Source of the DNA: Labilibaculum sp. K2S
Lineage (GTDB): Bacteria > Bacteroidota > Bacteroidia > Bacteroidales > Marinifilaceae
Direction: 5' to 3'
Assembly (NCBI RefSeq): GCF_030372765.1
Contig: NZ_JAUCMW010000001.1
Location: forward strand, 124,001 to 188,000
Length of the DNA stretch: 64,000 bases
The translations under genes were made by a program, and so were the position numbers. Under the pieces are notes generated by a model. The model had not been told where the DNA came from and did not search any database. It saw only the letters and a program-made list of their open reading frames with translations. Within the stretch, counting starts at the first letter, position 1; each line of letters starts with the position of its first letter. Of this stretch, positions 17,974-29,713 are shown in pieces.

Positions 17974-18004
17974 AATCCCCCAAACAAATAAATGTCCGGG
18001 GGAT
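17974..18004 (-). terminator. Terminator of the ABC-F gene
   Basis: ATCCCCC at about 17974-17980 pairs with GGGGGAT at about 17998-18004, just past the ABC-F stop at 18029. The rest of 17760-18028 shows no gene. Confidence 0.65.
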
Positions 18005-18028
18005 GAGATATATAGGTTTTATTTAGAC

Positions 18029-19714
<1,686 letters not shown>

Positions 19715-19765
19715 TTAACTTTTAAGTAATTTTTAAAGAAGGGAAACCTGCAATAAAAAACAGGT

Positions 19766-21841
19766 TCAATTTGAATTTGTGTTTGAAGAAAGAATGGTCG
19801 TAATTTCATTTGTATTTTCGACAGCAGGAATTGTAACCCGGAAGGTTGTTCCCAAATTTAAAGTGCTCTCAACCCGTATTTCTCCTTTGTTTTGTTCAAT
19901 AAATTGCTTGCAGAGCAGTAAACCTAATCCATTTCCTTTTTCGCCGTTGGTTCCAATATAAGATTGAGAATGGTCTATTTCAAAAAGATGTGCAATTTGA
20001 TCTTCAGAAATTCCTATTCCGCTATCTTTTATCCACAGTTCAACGAAGTTATCACTTTGTTTTAGTCCAATCGCAATTACACCTCCTGATTTCGTGAATT
20101 TTAGTGAGTTGTTAATTAGGTTACGAATTACTGTATCCAGCATTTGGCGATCGGCAAAAACAAAAACGGTCTCTTCAAGTAGTAATTGAAGATGGATATT
20201 TTTCTGTTTCGCAACACTCGAATAGGTTCGAAGATTATTTTCTAAAAGTGGTTTAAGAGAGAGAATAACAGGTTTGTAGGGCAGTTTACCCGATTGATTT
20301 AAAGACCAGGATAGAAGATTGTCGGTTAGACTTAATACATTGCTTATGCATTCTTCCATGTCGTTGCTGCTTTCCTCAAGCAATTGATATTTTTTTTGCT
20401 GAATAAAAATCTTGATTAACTGAGCAATATTATATACAGATGCTAAAGGAGAGCGCAGATCGTGCGAAATAATTTGAAACAACCTGTTTTTTGTTTTGTT
20501 GGAATCAAGTAAGGCTTCATTTTTTCGGTCTAAAAGAGTTTTATGCCATTGAATCCTCTCATTTTGCAATTGCAGTAATCGATGTGTTTTTTTATTTCTG
20601 TAATACGAACGGACAATAAAAATAGCGTAACCAAGCAGTAAAATCAACAATACTATTAAACTGTTTCGCTGCCACATTTTACTCTTGTTTTCTTTTTCCA
20701 ACAAGGTAATTTGCGTTTCTTTTTTCTCCGATTCATATTTTTCCTGAATCTCAGCAATTTGTTTTAGATTTTCATGGTTGAAAATACTGTCTTTTAGCAA
20801 TTCATAATTTAATATATAGTGTATTGCACTATCTGGCTGGTGCAATTGTGCGAAAATTGCGAAAAGCTCCCGGTTGCAATCTTTCTGATATTCAATGTTT
20901 TTTGTCTCTATTGCAAGTGCAAGTGCTTTTTTACGATATTCTAATGCTTTTTGATAGTTGTTTTGTACATAAAAAACATGAGCAAGACTATTAATGGTAG
21001 ATATTATTAGATTTTTATTTCCTATTTCTTTCTTTAACAGCAAGCTTTGATTTAAATATTCCAAGGCCATTGAATCTTGCTCCATTTCCATGAAGCAAGA
21101 ACCCATGTTGTGATAGGTTTGCGCTAGTTTATACTTATTGGGGGCCTCTTTTAAAACATCAAGATTTTTTTTGTAATAATCTAACGCTTCTTGAAAATTA
21201 TTCTGAATGGAAAGTATGTTGCCAATATTCGTATTTGAGGTATACAAGAAAGAAATTTGATTCCGCTCTTTGTAAATTTTTTCAGCCTTGTAATAATATT
21301 CTAGGGCTTTGTTGTATTTTTTTAAAGCCTTATATATTAGTCCAATACTGTTGTAGGATAAGGGTAGCTCAAAGGTATTGTTGTTGTTTTCGAAATATTC
21401 CATACAAGTAAATAAATCAACAATAGCCAGATTGTATTTATTCATATTTCGATAAACGATTCCTCTGTTTAAATAGGTGTTATTTATACCAAGAGAATCG
21501 TTGGATAGTATGAATTTATCAAGAGCTTTATTAAAAAAAGATATTGACTGAGTATAGTCTTCCTTACGAAAATGTACTAAAGCAATACGAATGAGGGCAT
21601 TTCCAGCTCCTGAGTGGTTTTCGGATTTTTCTGCATACTTTATAGCTTCCTCTGCATAATGAATTGCTTCAACTGGTAATTTTCGATAGTTTTTGCCTGT
21701 CCATTCATTTAAGAATTCAATTTTTAAATGAATGTCTGAAATAGAATCTAATTTTTTGTCAATAGAATCTAAATTCTGAGTAAAAGCTAAGGGCTTTGCT
21801 ACAAATATAAATATGATTAATAACAAAACAAGTTTTCTCAT
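19766..21841 (-). CDS. TPR-repeat sensor histidine kinase
   Basis: The 691-residue protein has a signal peptide (VLLLIIFIFVAKPLAF) and about six to seven tetratricopeptide repeats (residues 45-345, e.g. YNLAIVDLFTCMEYF, YNKALEYYYKAEKIY, YQKALEYRKKALALA). A coiled segment and one membrane helix follow (about 395-415, NSLIVLLILLLGYAIFIV). The kinase core has the phospho-acceptor His in ISHDLRSPLASVYN, N-box VIRNLINNSLKF, DSGIGI and GNGLGLLLCKQF. The TPRs face the periplasm, so it probably senses a protein or peptide there. No response-regulator gene is adjacent. Its last 110 residues resemble the orphan fragment at 12653-12982. Confidence 0.93.
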   Translation of the reverse strand: MRKLVLLLIIFIFVAKPLAFTQNLDSIDKKLDSISDIHLKIEFLNEWTGKNYRKLPVEAIHYAEEAIKYAEKSENHSGAGNALIRIALVHFRKEDYTQSISFFNKALDKFILSNDSLGINNTYLNRGIVYRNMNKYNLAIVDLFTCMEYFENNNNTFELPLSYNSIGLIYKALKKYNKALEYYYKAEKIYKERNQISFLYTSNTNIGNILSIQNNFQEALDYYKKNLDVLKEAPNKYKLAQTYHNMGSCFMEMEQDSMALEYLNQSLLLKKEIGNKNLIISTINSLAHVFYVQNNYQKALEYRKKALALAIETKNIEYQKDCNRELFAIFAQLHQPDSAIHYILNYELLKDSIFNHENLKQIAEIQEKYESEKKETQITLLEKENKSKMWQRNSLIVLLILLLGYAIFIVRSYYRNKKTHRLLQLQNERIQWHKTLLDRKNEALLDSNKTKNRLFQIISHDLRSPLASVYNIAQLIKIFIQQKKYQLLEESSNDMEECISNVLSLTDNLLSWSLNQSGKLPYKPVILSLKPLLENNLRTYSSVAKQKNIHLQLLLEETVFVFADRQMLDTVIRNLINNSLKFTKSGGVIAIGLKQSDNFVELWIKDSGIGISEDQIAHLFEIDHSQSYIGTNGEKGNGLGLLLCKQFIEQNKGEIRVESTLNLGTTFRVTIPAVENTNEITTILSSNTNSN

Positions 21842-21953
21842 ACCAAATTCGATTAAAACTATTGAGCAATTTAAGGTGAAAAATGAATGATAAAAATCGG
21901 ATTACTAAATTATATGTTTCCGATATTTATCATTCTTTTGTAAGTACTATTAG

Positions 21954-22310
21954 CTAAGGGTTGGTTGTTTCGGCATCATCATAATTCACATCTGTACCGT
22001 TGTCTGCAACAGGATTTCCTACTGAAGAATCCCCAGATAAAGCTTGCTTAACAATCATATTCACTTTCTTGATTTCATCTGTAGGTCCTTGTTTTACAGG
22101 AACGGCAAATTCAACAATATCCGTTTCTAACGAACCATAAGTGGTTACAGTAGCTGTTACTGACCATACTTTTTTTCCGTCTATTTCTATAAGTCCTTGC
22201 TCTATAGAACTAAGTGCATAGTCTTTTGGTAAAGAAACTACAGAATTAATAGTATAAACTCCGGTTGATGTTGATTTTGTAAGGTTTACGAAGGGTTTAA
22301 ATAGTTTCAT
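21954..22310 (-). CDS. Small protein of unknown function
   Basis: The 118-residue protein is not recognised. It has no signal peptide or membrane segment. Alternating polar and hydrophobic residues at about 15-85 (YTINSVVSLPKDYALSS, VWSVTATVTTYGSLETDIV) suggest a beta-rich fold, and the tail is acidic and disordered (DNGTDVNYDDAETTNP). It lies upstream of the TPR kinase on the same strand with a 112-base gap. Nothing in it indicates an enzyme. Confidence 0.6.
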   Translation of the reverse strand: MKLFKPFVNLTKSTSTGVYTINSVVSLPKDYALSSIEQGLIEIDGKKVWSVTATVTTYGSLETDIVEFAVPVKQGPTDEIKKVNMIVKQALSGDSSVGNPVADNGTDVNYDDAETTNP

Positions 22311-22505
22311 ATGTTTTTAATTTTAAGTTTTTGCCATATGGAACTTACCATGCTGGAATAATCATCTTCCTGTGTGTCAAAATATCCTTGGCATGGACGT
22401 TTCATAAGTAAATGTTCGTTTGTGATTATTAATTCACAAAGTCCATTATTAGTATAAAGTAAGCATTTACGAGCATTAAGAAAAAATGTTAGTATTCAAT
22501 TAAAT

Positions 22506-23492
22506 TTAATTCAATATTTTCTGAATAGCTTCCAATTCCATTGCTTCAAAATGTAAATTTGCAACAGAATTTATGTTTTGATCGAGTTGATTCACCGAAC
22601 TTGCACCAACCAAAACCGAAGTAATTCGTTTATCTTTTAGCAGCCAGGCAATTGCCATTTGGGCTAAACTTTGTCCTCGCTTTTCGGCAATTGCATTCAG
22701 AGCCTTTACTTTATCTATTACTTTTTCAGTAATCTGCTCTTTTTGCAAAAAACCATGCGATTTGGCTGCTCTCGAGCCTTCAGGAATTCCTTTCAAATAT
22801 TTATTGGTCAACATTCCTTGTGCCAAAGGAGAGAAAGCGATGCCACCAATTCCATCTTCTTCCAGAACATCTAACAAGCCATTTTCAACCCAACGCTCGA
22901 ACATCGAATATTTTGGTTGATGAATAAGGCAGGGAGTTCCCAGTTCCCGCAATATTCTTGAGGCTTCGCGTGTTTGATCGGCACTGTAATTTGAAATGCC
23001 AGCATACAATGCCTTACCCTGACGGACAACATGATCCAATGCCGTCATAGTTTCCTCTATGGGTGTATTGGGATCGGGACGATGAGAATAGAAAATATCG
23101 ACATAATCGAGTCCCATTCTTTTCAAACTTTGATCCAGACTTGAAACCAAATATTTTCGTGAACCCCAATCACCATATGGTCCGGACCACATTTTGTATC
23201 CTGCTTTAGTCGAAATAATTATCTCATCACGATATTGTTTCAAATCTTCGTTCAGAATTTTCCCAAAATTTTCTTCGGCAGACCCCGGAGGTGGTCCATA
23301 ATTGTTGGCCAAATCGAAATGGGTAATTCCCCGGTCAAAGGCATGAAAAATAATCTTTCTGAACTCGTTATAGACATCTACATGTCCGAAATTATGCCAC
23401 AAACCTAAAGATATTGCTGGCAGTAATAAACCACTTTGCCCACATCTTCGGTAGGGCATATCATCATATCTGTTTTCAGATGCTTTATACAT
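22506..23492 (-). CDS. Aldo/keto reductase of the YghZ/Gpr type
   Basis: The 328-residue protein is a full-length NADPH-dependent aldo/keto reductase. It shows HFDLANNYGPPPGSAEENFG (Asp and Tyr of the tetrad), IIISTKAGYKMWSGPYGDWGSRKYL (Lys), VDIFYSHRPDP (His), GISNYS, and cofactor-loop features VLVGASSVNQL and AFSPLAQGMLTNKYL. The GPYGDWGSRKYL motif is characteristic of YghZ (L-glyceraldehyde 3-phosphate reductase/MgrA) proteins, probably detoxifying small aldehydes. It is monocistronic. Confidence 0.93.
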   Translation of the reverse strand: MYKASENRYDDMPYRRCGQSGLLLPAISLGLWHNFGHVDVYNEFRKIIFHAFDRGITHFDLANNYGPPPGSAEENFGKILNEDLKQYRDEIIISTKAGYKMWSGPYGDWGSRKYLVSSLDQSLKRMGLDYVDIFYSHRPDPNTPIEETMTALDHVVRQGKALYAGISNYSADQTREASRILRELGTPCLIHQPKYSMFERWVENGLLDVLEEDGIGGIAFSPLAQGMLTNKYLKGIPEGSRAAKSHGFLQKEQITEKVIDKVKALNAIAEKRGQSLAQMAIAWLLKDKRITSVLVGASSVNQLDQNINSVANLHFEAMELEAIQKILN

Positions 23493-23602
23493 ACTTATTT
23501 AATTTTTATTCGAAAAGTGAAGATAGTAAGAAATGTTTAAACATGTTTGAATGTGAATGAATCAGAATTTAATGTTTTGATGTGAGCAAACCAAAATAAA
23601 AT

Positions 23603-23625
23603 AGCCACAGGAAATTCCTGTGGCT
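23603..23625 (-). terminator. Terminator at the end of the pho/pst block
   Basis: AGCCACAGGAA at 23603-23613 pairs with TTCCTGTGGCT at 23615-23625. A T-run follows on the forward strand. It lies 130 bases past the phoR stop and may serve both flanking units. Confidence 0.65.
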
Positions 23626-23758
23626 TGTATTTTTTTACTAAAGTTTTGTAAGTGCTCTAATTTTGGGACATTTAACGAATAGGCTATTGTTCGTTAAATA
23701 TTGAAAACAGGCAACTGCGTTACTAAAATCTAACGGATTATTATTTTTATACTTGTAT

Positions 23759-25573
23759 TCAAATTACCTTTTTAAGCGAAAAGAAAAATTCAATCCCCTT
23801 TTCTTTGCGTTTTTTAACAAATATTCTCCCTTTGTGATAGGCTACGGCATTTTTCACGATTGATAAGCCTAAACCCGTACCTCCCATTTTTCTCGAACGA
23901 CCATTATCGGCCCGATAAAAACGTTCGAATATGCGTGGCAAATGTTCTTCCTGAATTCCAATTCCATTATCGGTAAATGAGAAGTAATGGTAGTTCGTAT
24001 CTTCGAAATAATGTTCAATGTCGATTTTACAACCTTCTCCGGCATATTTTATCGAGTTGTCAATCAGATTTCTGAAAATTGAATCCAACAGCTCCGAATT
24101 GCCTTTAATTTTAAGATTTTCAGGGAAATTCAGGTCTATTTTCATGTTCGATTCAGTCAACTTCAATTCAAAATCGGTAAGCATATCTGTTACCATTTCA
24201 TTCACATTTACATCTTCAATAGAGAATAGTTCATTGGCTTCTTCAATTTTAGTGAGAAAGGAGATATCCTGAATTAAATTCGATAAACGATTAATTTGCA
24301 GACAGGAACGTTCAATAAATTGTACTTTTTTGTCTTCATCCATCGTTGGATTATCCTTAATTGTTTCCAGAAAACCAGAAATAGCAGTTACAGGAGTTTT
24401 CAGCTCGTGTGCTATATTAAGAGTCATTTCCTGTTTAATGGTTTTCTCATTTTCCAGTTTGGTGATGTCGTTAACAGAAATTTCGAAGTTACTGTCCAGA
24501 AAAACTACGACCTGAAACAGAAACACTTTATGTCCGATTGTAATGTTCTTTTTCGTGCTGATAATATCAACGTTTGGGATGTAATTTGTTTCCAGCTCTT
24601 TGATATTTCTGTCGATAAAATCGTTGATTTCAACCAATTCAGGAAGTTCAAACAGTTCCTGGTAGTTGTGACTCGATATATGAGACAAATAGTTGATGTA
24701 ATCAATAAAATGGCTGTTCCATAGAATCAGGTTCTTCTTTTTATCAAATATAGCAACCCCTTCCTGTGCAATTTGAAGGTGCATAATCAACTTTTCTTTT
24801 TCCTGACTAAGAGCTTCGGTTGTTTTGGTTAGTTTGCGGTAAATTTTTACAATCTGGTGGCTAATTTCACCCAATTCTGTCTTTCCAAAATCCTCATTCG
24901 GATCTATTTCTCTATTTTGTGCTGCATTAATGGCAAATTTCCGAAGCTTTGCAATTGAATTTCCAAAATGCTCGGTGGCGTAAATTAGAAAAACTACGGT
25001 TACACCAAATAAGCCAAACAGAAAGTAAAAGAATAGGGTGTTTGCCTTTAAAAAGCTAAGTACACTTTCGTTGATTGGAAGCGCAGTCCGAACAAAATAT
25101 TCATAATAGTTTTTGGAATAATAGTAATAGGATTGTCCGGTAGAACCTGATAAACGGATATTACTTCCTTTTTGAGAATGCAAAGATTTTTGAACTTCAG
25201 GGCGGTTGAGATGATTATCAAGTCTTTCTATATTGTCTACATACGAATCGTATACAACTTTACCTTTTGCAGTAATAACTGATATTCTAATGTCTTTGTC
25301 GGGCATTAAAGCACGTAGGGTATCTATTTCTGAAAAATTAAGAGTTTCATTCAAGCCTTTTTTTCTGATGAGCTCATGAATTTGCTGCGTGTAAATATTA
25401 AGGGCATATTCTAATTTTTCGCGGCGGTACAATCGTTCCTGACTGTATTGAAATCCTCCTATTAGAACGGAGAAAATCAAAACGATGATAAAGAAGAAAA
25501 AGAACAACCTCTTTTTGTATTTTGATCCGGATTTTTGAATGGGTTTTTGCATGAATTTATAAATTTGGGACAT
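23759..25573 (-). CDS. phoR: PhoR-like phosphate-responsive sensor histidine kinase
   Basis: The 604-residue protein has two membrane helices (about residues 23-43 and 180-200) around a periplasmic loop, a HAMP-like linker and a PAS region (AQEGVAIFDKKKNLILWNSHF). The kinase core has His in NIAHELKTPVTAIS, N-box FRNLIDNSIKY, DNGIGI and GTGLGLSIVKNA. It overlaps the response-regulator gene by one base (TAATG), so translation is probably coupled. Its position at the end of the pst-phoU block supports a phosphate-starvation role through PhoB; the sensing would be via PstSCAB-PhoU rather than direct binding. Confidence 0.92.
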   Translation of the reverse strand: MSQIYKFMQKPIQKSGSKYKKRLFFFFFIIVLIFSVLIGGFQYSQERLYRREKLEYALNIYTQQIHELIRKKGLNETLNFSEIDTLRALMPDKDIRISVITAKGKVVYDSYVDNIERLDNHLNRPEVQKSLHSQKGSNIRLSGSTGQSYYYYSKNYYEYFVRTALPINESVLSFLKANTLFFYFLFGLFGVTVVFLIYATEHFGNSIAKLRKFAINAAQNREIDPNEDFGKTELGEISHQIVKIYRKLTKTTEALSQEKEKLIMHLQIAQEGVAIFDKKKNLILWNSHFIDYINYLSHISSHNYQELFELPELVEINDFIDRNIKELETNYIPNVDIISTKKNITIGHKVFLFQVVVFLDSNFEISVNDITKLENEKTIKQEMTLNIAHELKTPVTAISGFLETIKDNPTMDEDKKVQFIERSCLQINRLSNLIQDISFLTKIEEANELFSIEDVNVNEMVTDMLTDFELKLTESNMKIDLNFPENLKIKGNSELLDSIFRNLIDNSIKYAGEGCKIDIEHYFEDTNYHYFSFTDNGIGIQEEHLPRIFERFYRADNGRSRKMGGTGLGLSIVKNAVAYHKGRIFVKKRKEKGIEFFFSLKKVI

Positions 25574-26262
25574 TAGTTTGTTTTAGGTTCAAAATAGTAA
25601 CCGTAGCCAGATTTCGTTTTAATAAATTTGTGGTATTCACCAATTTTCTTTCGTATTCGTCTCACATTAACATCTACTGTTCGGTCGCCGATAAAGCTGT
25701 CGTTTGCCCAGATAATACTCATTATTTCTTCTCTGGAATATATTCTTCCCTGATGACTGATCAGCAATCGGAGTATTTCGTATTCCGTTTTTGTTAAACC
25801 AACATCTTTATCATTAATGCACACTTTTTTTGAGTCTGAGATCATTTTAAAATCATCGAACTTAAAATCCAGATCATTTTTTGAATCAGAAAAAATGCGT
25901 TTGCAAATTACATTAATTCTTGCAATTATTTCTTTTACCGAGAAAGGTTTGGATACATAGTCATCCGCACCGGCATTAAAACCAATCAGTTTATCTGCTT
26001 CGCTTGTTTTGGCAGTAATAAACAGAATTGGCTTATCTTCCAGATCAGGATTTCTTCGAATTATCTTCGCTAATTCGAGCCCTGAAATTTCTCCCATCAT
26101 AATATCTAAAAGGAAGAAATCATACGTTTTAAGTTCCAGTACTAATGCTTGTTCTGCTGAGTAGGCAACATCTACATCAAATCCTTCCTGCTTAAGATTG
26201 AATTGGAGGATTTCGCATAAATCCTCTTCATCATCAACTACTAATATCTTTAAATCTTTCAT
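25573..26262 (-). CDS. phoB: PhoB-like OmpR-family response regulator
   Basis: The 229-residue protein has a receiver domain with the acidic pocket DDEED, the phospho-acceptor Asp in YDFFLLDIMMGE, the conserved Thr in ITAKTSE and Lys in VSKPFSV. A winged-helix DNA-binding domain follows (residues about 130-225, LTKTEYEILRLLISHQGRIYSREEIM). It should activate pst genes when phosphorylated by the adjacent kinase. The 11-bp direct repeats at 31157-31200 are the probable binding site. Confidence 0.92.
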   Translation of the reverse strand: MKDLKILVVDDEEDLCEILQFNLKQEGFDVDVAYSAEQALVLELKTYDFFLLDIMMGEISGLELAKIIRRNPDLEDKPILFITAKTSEADKLIGFNAGADDYVSKPFSVKEIIARINVICKRIFSDSKNDLDFKFDDFKMISDSKKVCINDKDVGLTKTEYEILRLLISHQGRIYSREEIMSIIWANDSFIGDRTVDVNVRRIRKKIGEYHKFIKTKSGYGYYFEPKTN

Positions 26263-26334
26263 GCTTGGAAATCTTTTCCTGGGTTTTTGTTCAAAAAAGT
26301 TGAGCTTTAGTAAATCATCAATTTTACCAGTTGT

Positions 26335-27030
26335 TTACTGATCTTCTTCAGGCAAATCCTTATGGCGTAAATCAATGCCTTGCAGGTAATAAATTGACGC
26401 TTCAGCAATATTTGTTGCATTGTCTGCTATTCGCTCGATATTACCTAATATGCTGTTGAAATTTAACAGATTGAAAATTTCGGTTGGTTCACTGCTTTTG
26501 GGTGAATTTTTTCGAATCATTCGTTTCAAAATTTTCGATTGCATTTCGTCAACGATCTCATCATTTTTAATGGTCCAGATAGCATACTCACGATCCCCGT
26601 CCTCAAAGGAGATCAATGCTTTTTTAACCATTTCTGCGCTTATCGACAGCATGTTTAAAACCGAATCTTTATGATTCTCATGAATTGTTGGCGGTTCCAT
26701 TTTGTGGAAAAAGCGCATGATGTTATTCAGTTGATCACCAATTCTTTCTACGTGACCAATCATTCTGAAGTACGAGACTAAGAGGCGTAAATCGCTTGCC
26801 ATCGGATGTTGTAAACCGATTGTTTCAATGATGTTGTCACTCATTTTTATCTCAAACTGATCAATTTTATTTTCGTTCTTTTTAAACGTTTCAATAAGCT
26901 CTTTTTCTATTTTATCCAAGCCATGATTAACCACCTCTTCCAATATTTCAAACTGCTGAAAAAGCAGTGTCTGCATTTTGGCGAAATCATTATCAAGCTT
27001 ATCGAATTTTTTATCTTTTTTAATTGACAT
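26335..27030 (-). CDS. phoU: Phosphate signalling complex protein PhoU
   Basis: The protein of about 231 residues matches PhoU: all-helical, with two PhoU repeats, motifs DLRLLVSYFRMIGHVERIGDQLNNI (first repeat) and GNIERIADNATNIAEA (second). These E/D-R-I-x-D segments coordinate metal. It links the Pst transporter to PhoR. An upstream ATG at 27087 would add 19 residues and overlap pstB; the start at 27030 (MSIKKDKKFDKL) is preferred as the natural N-terminus of the family. Confidence 0.92.
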   Translation of the reverse strand: MSIKKDKKFDKLDNDFAKMQTLLFQQFEILEEVVNHGLDKIEKELIETFKKNENKIDQFEIKMSDNIIETIGLQHPMASDLRLLVSYFRMIGHVERIGDQLNNIMRFFHKMEPPTIHENHKDSVLNMLSISAEMVKKALISFEDGDREYAIWTIKNDEIVDEMQSKILKRMIRKNSPKSSEPTEIFNLLNFNSILGNIERIADNATNIAEASIYYLQGIDLRHKDLPEEDQ

Positions 27031-27079
27031 AGTATGCGAATTTGTATTGTTAGTATAAGAATTCCTAAATTGTTGAAAA

Positions 27080-27937
27080 TCAACCAAATTTTCCGGTTAG
27101 GTATTCTTCGGTGCGTTTGTCTTTTGGCATGGTAAACATTTGTTTGGTTTTACCATACTCAACCAATTCTCCCAAATACATAAACATGGAATAGTCGGAT
27201 ATTCTTGCCGCCTGCGACATGTTGTGCGTAACCAATACAATTGTAAAATCTTTCTTCAATTTTACCAGCAGGTCTTCAATTTTTGCTGTAGCAATCGGAT
27301 CCAGTGCAGATGTAGGTTCATCTAAAAGAATAATTTCAGGAGTGTAAGCAAGTGCTCTGGCAATACAAAGGCGTTGCTGCTGTCCTCCCGATAGAAATGT
27401 TCCTTTGTTGTGGAGAGAATCTTTTACCTCGCTCCACAAACCAACTTCGCGTAAAGATTTTTCAACAATTTCATCCTTTTCTCTTCGTTTCAATTTAATT
27501 CCATTTAAAAGATAACCGGCAATAACATTGTCGTAAATACTCATTGTCGGAAAAGGATTGGGGCGTTGAAAAACCATTCCAATCTTTCTTCTTAATAGGA
27601 TAGGGTTCATCTTGTAAATATCTTCTTCGCCAAGATAAACAGTACCTTTGTTGTGCGTGTCGGGATTCAATTCGTGCATTCGGTTAATGGCTCTAAGCAA
27701 TGTACTTTTACCACAACCGGATGGCCCCATAATCGCCGTAATTTTGTTTTTTGCAATTCCCGCAGAAACATCGTTAATGGAATATTTGTCTCCGCCGTAG
27801 GAAACGGAAAGTTGATCGATGTTAATAATAGGAGATTCTATATTTTCTATTGGGTTTTGCATCATGTTGTTGATTTTATTAGGTTGTGCTTTTATTTTTA
27901 CTTCAACTTCCTTTTTTTCTAATACTGTACTTTCCAT
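27080..27937 (-). CDS. pstB: Phosphate ABC transporter ATP-binding protein PstB
   Basis: The protein is up to 285 residues. It has Walker A GPSGCGKST, PstB-specific LRRKIGMVFQRPNPFPTMSIYDNV, signature LSGGQQQRLCIARALA, Walker B IILLDEPTSALDP and the switch His in THNMSQAARISDYSMFMYLG. It energises phosphate import with PstA and PstC. The annotated start overlaps pstA by 19 bases. Internal ATGs at 27865 and 27862 would remove a low-complexity N-terminal extension of about 24 residues and the overlap, so the true start is uncertain. Confidence 0.96.
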   Translation of the reverse strand: MESTVLEKKEVEVKIKAQPNKINNMMQNPIENIESPIINIDQLSVSYGGDKYSINDVSAGIAKNKITAIMGPSGCGKSTLLRAINRMHELNPDTHNKGTVYLGEEDIYKMNPILLRRKIGMVFQRPNPFPTMSIYDNVIAGYLLNGIKLKRREKDEIVEKSLREVGLWSEVKDSLHNKGTFLSGGQQQRLCIARALAYTPEIILLDEPTSALDPIATAKIEDLLVKLKKDFTIVLVTHNMSQAARISDYSMFMYLGELVEYGKTKQMFTMPKDKRTEEYLTGKFG

Positions 27938-28812
27938 CTTTTTGCGATTGCTTTAGCGGTAAGGTTTAAACATAAAATCAAAAACAACAAGAACAAGGAT
28001 GCACTCCAAATCATGTCTACCAGATTGGGATCGTTGTAAAATTCCCATATCAATAGAGGAATAGCACTTGATGGTTCTGTAATATCTGTGCTGATTGCGG
28101 CACTTCCCAATGCAGTTAGCATTAAGGGAGCAGTTTCTCCTGCAATTCGTGATATACCAAGAATCACACCGGAAATAATTCCACTAATACCGGATGGCAA
28201 CACGACTCTTAGCATGGTTTTGTGATAAGGAACGCCTAAGGAGAGTGCTGCTTCCTTCAAAGTTTCCGGTATCATTTTTAGCGTTTCTTCTGTTGAACGC
28301 ACAATGGAAGGCAGCATCATTATTGAAAGAGCCACACTTCCTGCCAGACTGGAAAAGCCTCCGGTAATTGGTTTTACGATCCAAATGTATCCAATAACTC
28401 CAAGAACAATAGACGGAACACCTTGCAGCATATCTACAATAAACCGAACGATACCTGCGAATTTTCCTTTTGAATTTTCAGCCAGATACATGCCGCAAAT
28501 AATTCCCAGCGGAATTGCTATTAATGAGGCCATGCCTACAATAATAAGTGTTCCAACTATTCCGTTGGCAATACCCCCGGGAATAATTTCATTGTTTTTA
28601 ACAGCAACCATTGCCTCCATGGTGTCCGGGGCAACTTTATAAAAGAAGCTGATGTTAATTTGCTTGTATCCCTTTTTTATCAACTCGAAAAGAATCAGGA
28701 AAAGAGGTACGCTTGAGAGGAAGGCCAAAAATATAAGCGTATAAGTGAATAGCTTGTCTTTAAGCAATCGTCCTTTCAGCTTAGCATTTGATAATTGAGC
28801 AGATGTATTCAT
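27919..28812 (-). CDS. pstA: Phosphate ABC transporter permease PstA
   Basis: The 297-residue protein has six predicted membrane helices and the permease EAA-type loop ETLKEAALSLGVPYHKTMLRVVLPSGISGIISGVILGISRIAGETAPLM, which contains the PstA-conserved GETAPL. It pairs with PstC to form the phosphate channel in the inner membrane. It overlaps pstB at its 3' end and follows pstC by 19 bases. Confidence 0.96.
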   Translation of the reverse strand: MNTSAQLSNAKLKGRLLKDKLFTYTLIFLAFLSSVPLFLILFELIKKGYKQINISFFYKVAPDTMEAMVAVKNNEIIPGGIANGIVGTLIIVGMASLIAIPLGIICGMYLAENSKGKFAGIVRFIVDMLQGVPSIVLGVIGYIWIVKPITGGFSSLAGSVALSIMMLPSIVRSTEETLKMIPETLKEAALSLGVPYHKTMLRVVLPSGISGIISGVILGISRIAGETAPLMLTALGSAAISTDITEPSSAIPLLIWEFYNDPNLVDMIWSASLFLLFLILCLNLTAKAIAKRWKVQY

Positions 28813-28831
28813 TCTATATATCTTATTTCGG

Positions 28832-29686
28832 TTAAGCCGATAATTTTTTCATGATTAATTTGCCGAGGTAGTTTACAATACCTGTGATTACAAATAAGAG
28901 CAATCCTATTTCAACCAAAGAAGTATATTTTAAACCATCGGCTTCGCCAAATTGATTGGCGATTAAACTTGCCATGGTGTTTCCTAAATCGAAAATTCCT
29001 GTTGGAATTTTGTTGGAGTTACCAATCAGCATGGTTACTGCCATTGTTTCCCCAATTGCTCTTCCCAAAGCCAGAATGTATCCTGCAAATATGCCGGATC
29101 CTGCATTGGGGATGATAACCGTTTTTACAACCTCAAAGCGGGTAGCACCTAAGGAGTAGGCTGCCTCTTTTAAGTTGCCCGGAACCATCGAGATCACTTC
29201 CGATCCAAGAGAGGATGCGTAAGGGATGATCATGATTGCCAGAATTATGGAAGAGGTGAAAATTCCAAATCCCTGAGCATTTAGCCCTAAGTCGGTAATT
29301 ATGGGTCGTAAAGCATAAAATCCCCATAAACCATATACAACAGATGGGATTCCTGCCAACAGATCGATTACAGATCGTAAAAAGGATGGTAATTTACCAT
29401 TCCTGAAATATTCGCCTAAGAACAAAGAAATTGAAAAGGCGAATGGAAATGTTAATAGCAATGCCAGAATTGAAGTAACCAGCGTTCCAATGATAAAGGG
29501 GAGAGCACCATACGATTCTCTTCCTTGGGTTGGATTCCATTCAGTGGAATAAATAAAACCAAAACCAAATTCTTTAAACGAGGGGATTGCCCCAATAAAT
29601 AAGGTAGTTACAATTCCTAAAGCGATTAGTACTATCAAAACGCCACTACCAATTAAAAGATATCGAAATATTTTTTCGCTGTTCAT
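28832..29686 (-). CDS. pstC: Phosphate ABC transporter permease PstC
   Basis: The 284-residue protein has six membrane helices, an extracellular loop with FGFGFIYSTEWNP near the N-terminus, IDLLAGIPSVVYGLWGFYALRP, and the EAA loop NLKEAAYSLGATRFEVVKTVIIPNAGSGIFAGYILALGRAIGETMAV. It is separated from pstS by a 281-base gap containing a long-range inverted repeat (29714-29945), unlike the tight spacing of the other pst genes. Confidence 0.96.
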   Translation of the reverse strand: MNSEKIFRYLLIGSGVLIVLIALGIVTTLFIGAIPSFKEFGFGFIYSTEWNPTQGRESYGALPFIIGTLVTSILALLLTFPFAFSISLFLGEYFRNGKLPSFLRSVIDLLAGIPSVVYGLWGFYALRPIITDLGLNAQGFGIFTSSIILAIMIIPYASSLGSEVISMVPGNLKEAAYSLGATRFEVVKTVIIPNAGSGIFAGYILALGRAIGETMAVTMLIGNSNKIPTGIFDLGNTMASLIANQFGEADGLKYTSLVEIGLLLFVITGIVNYLGKLIMKKLSA

Positions 29687-29713
29687 AAGCTTTGAACCGT
29701 TCCTGTTAAATAG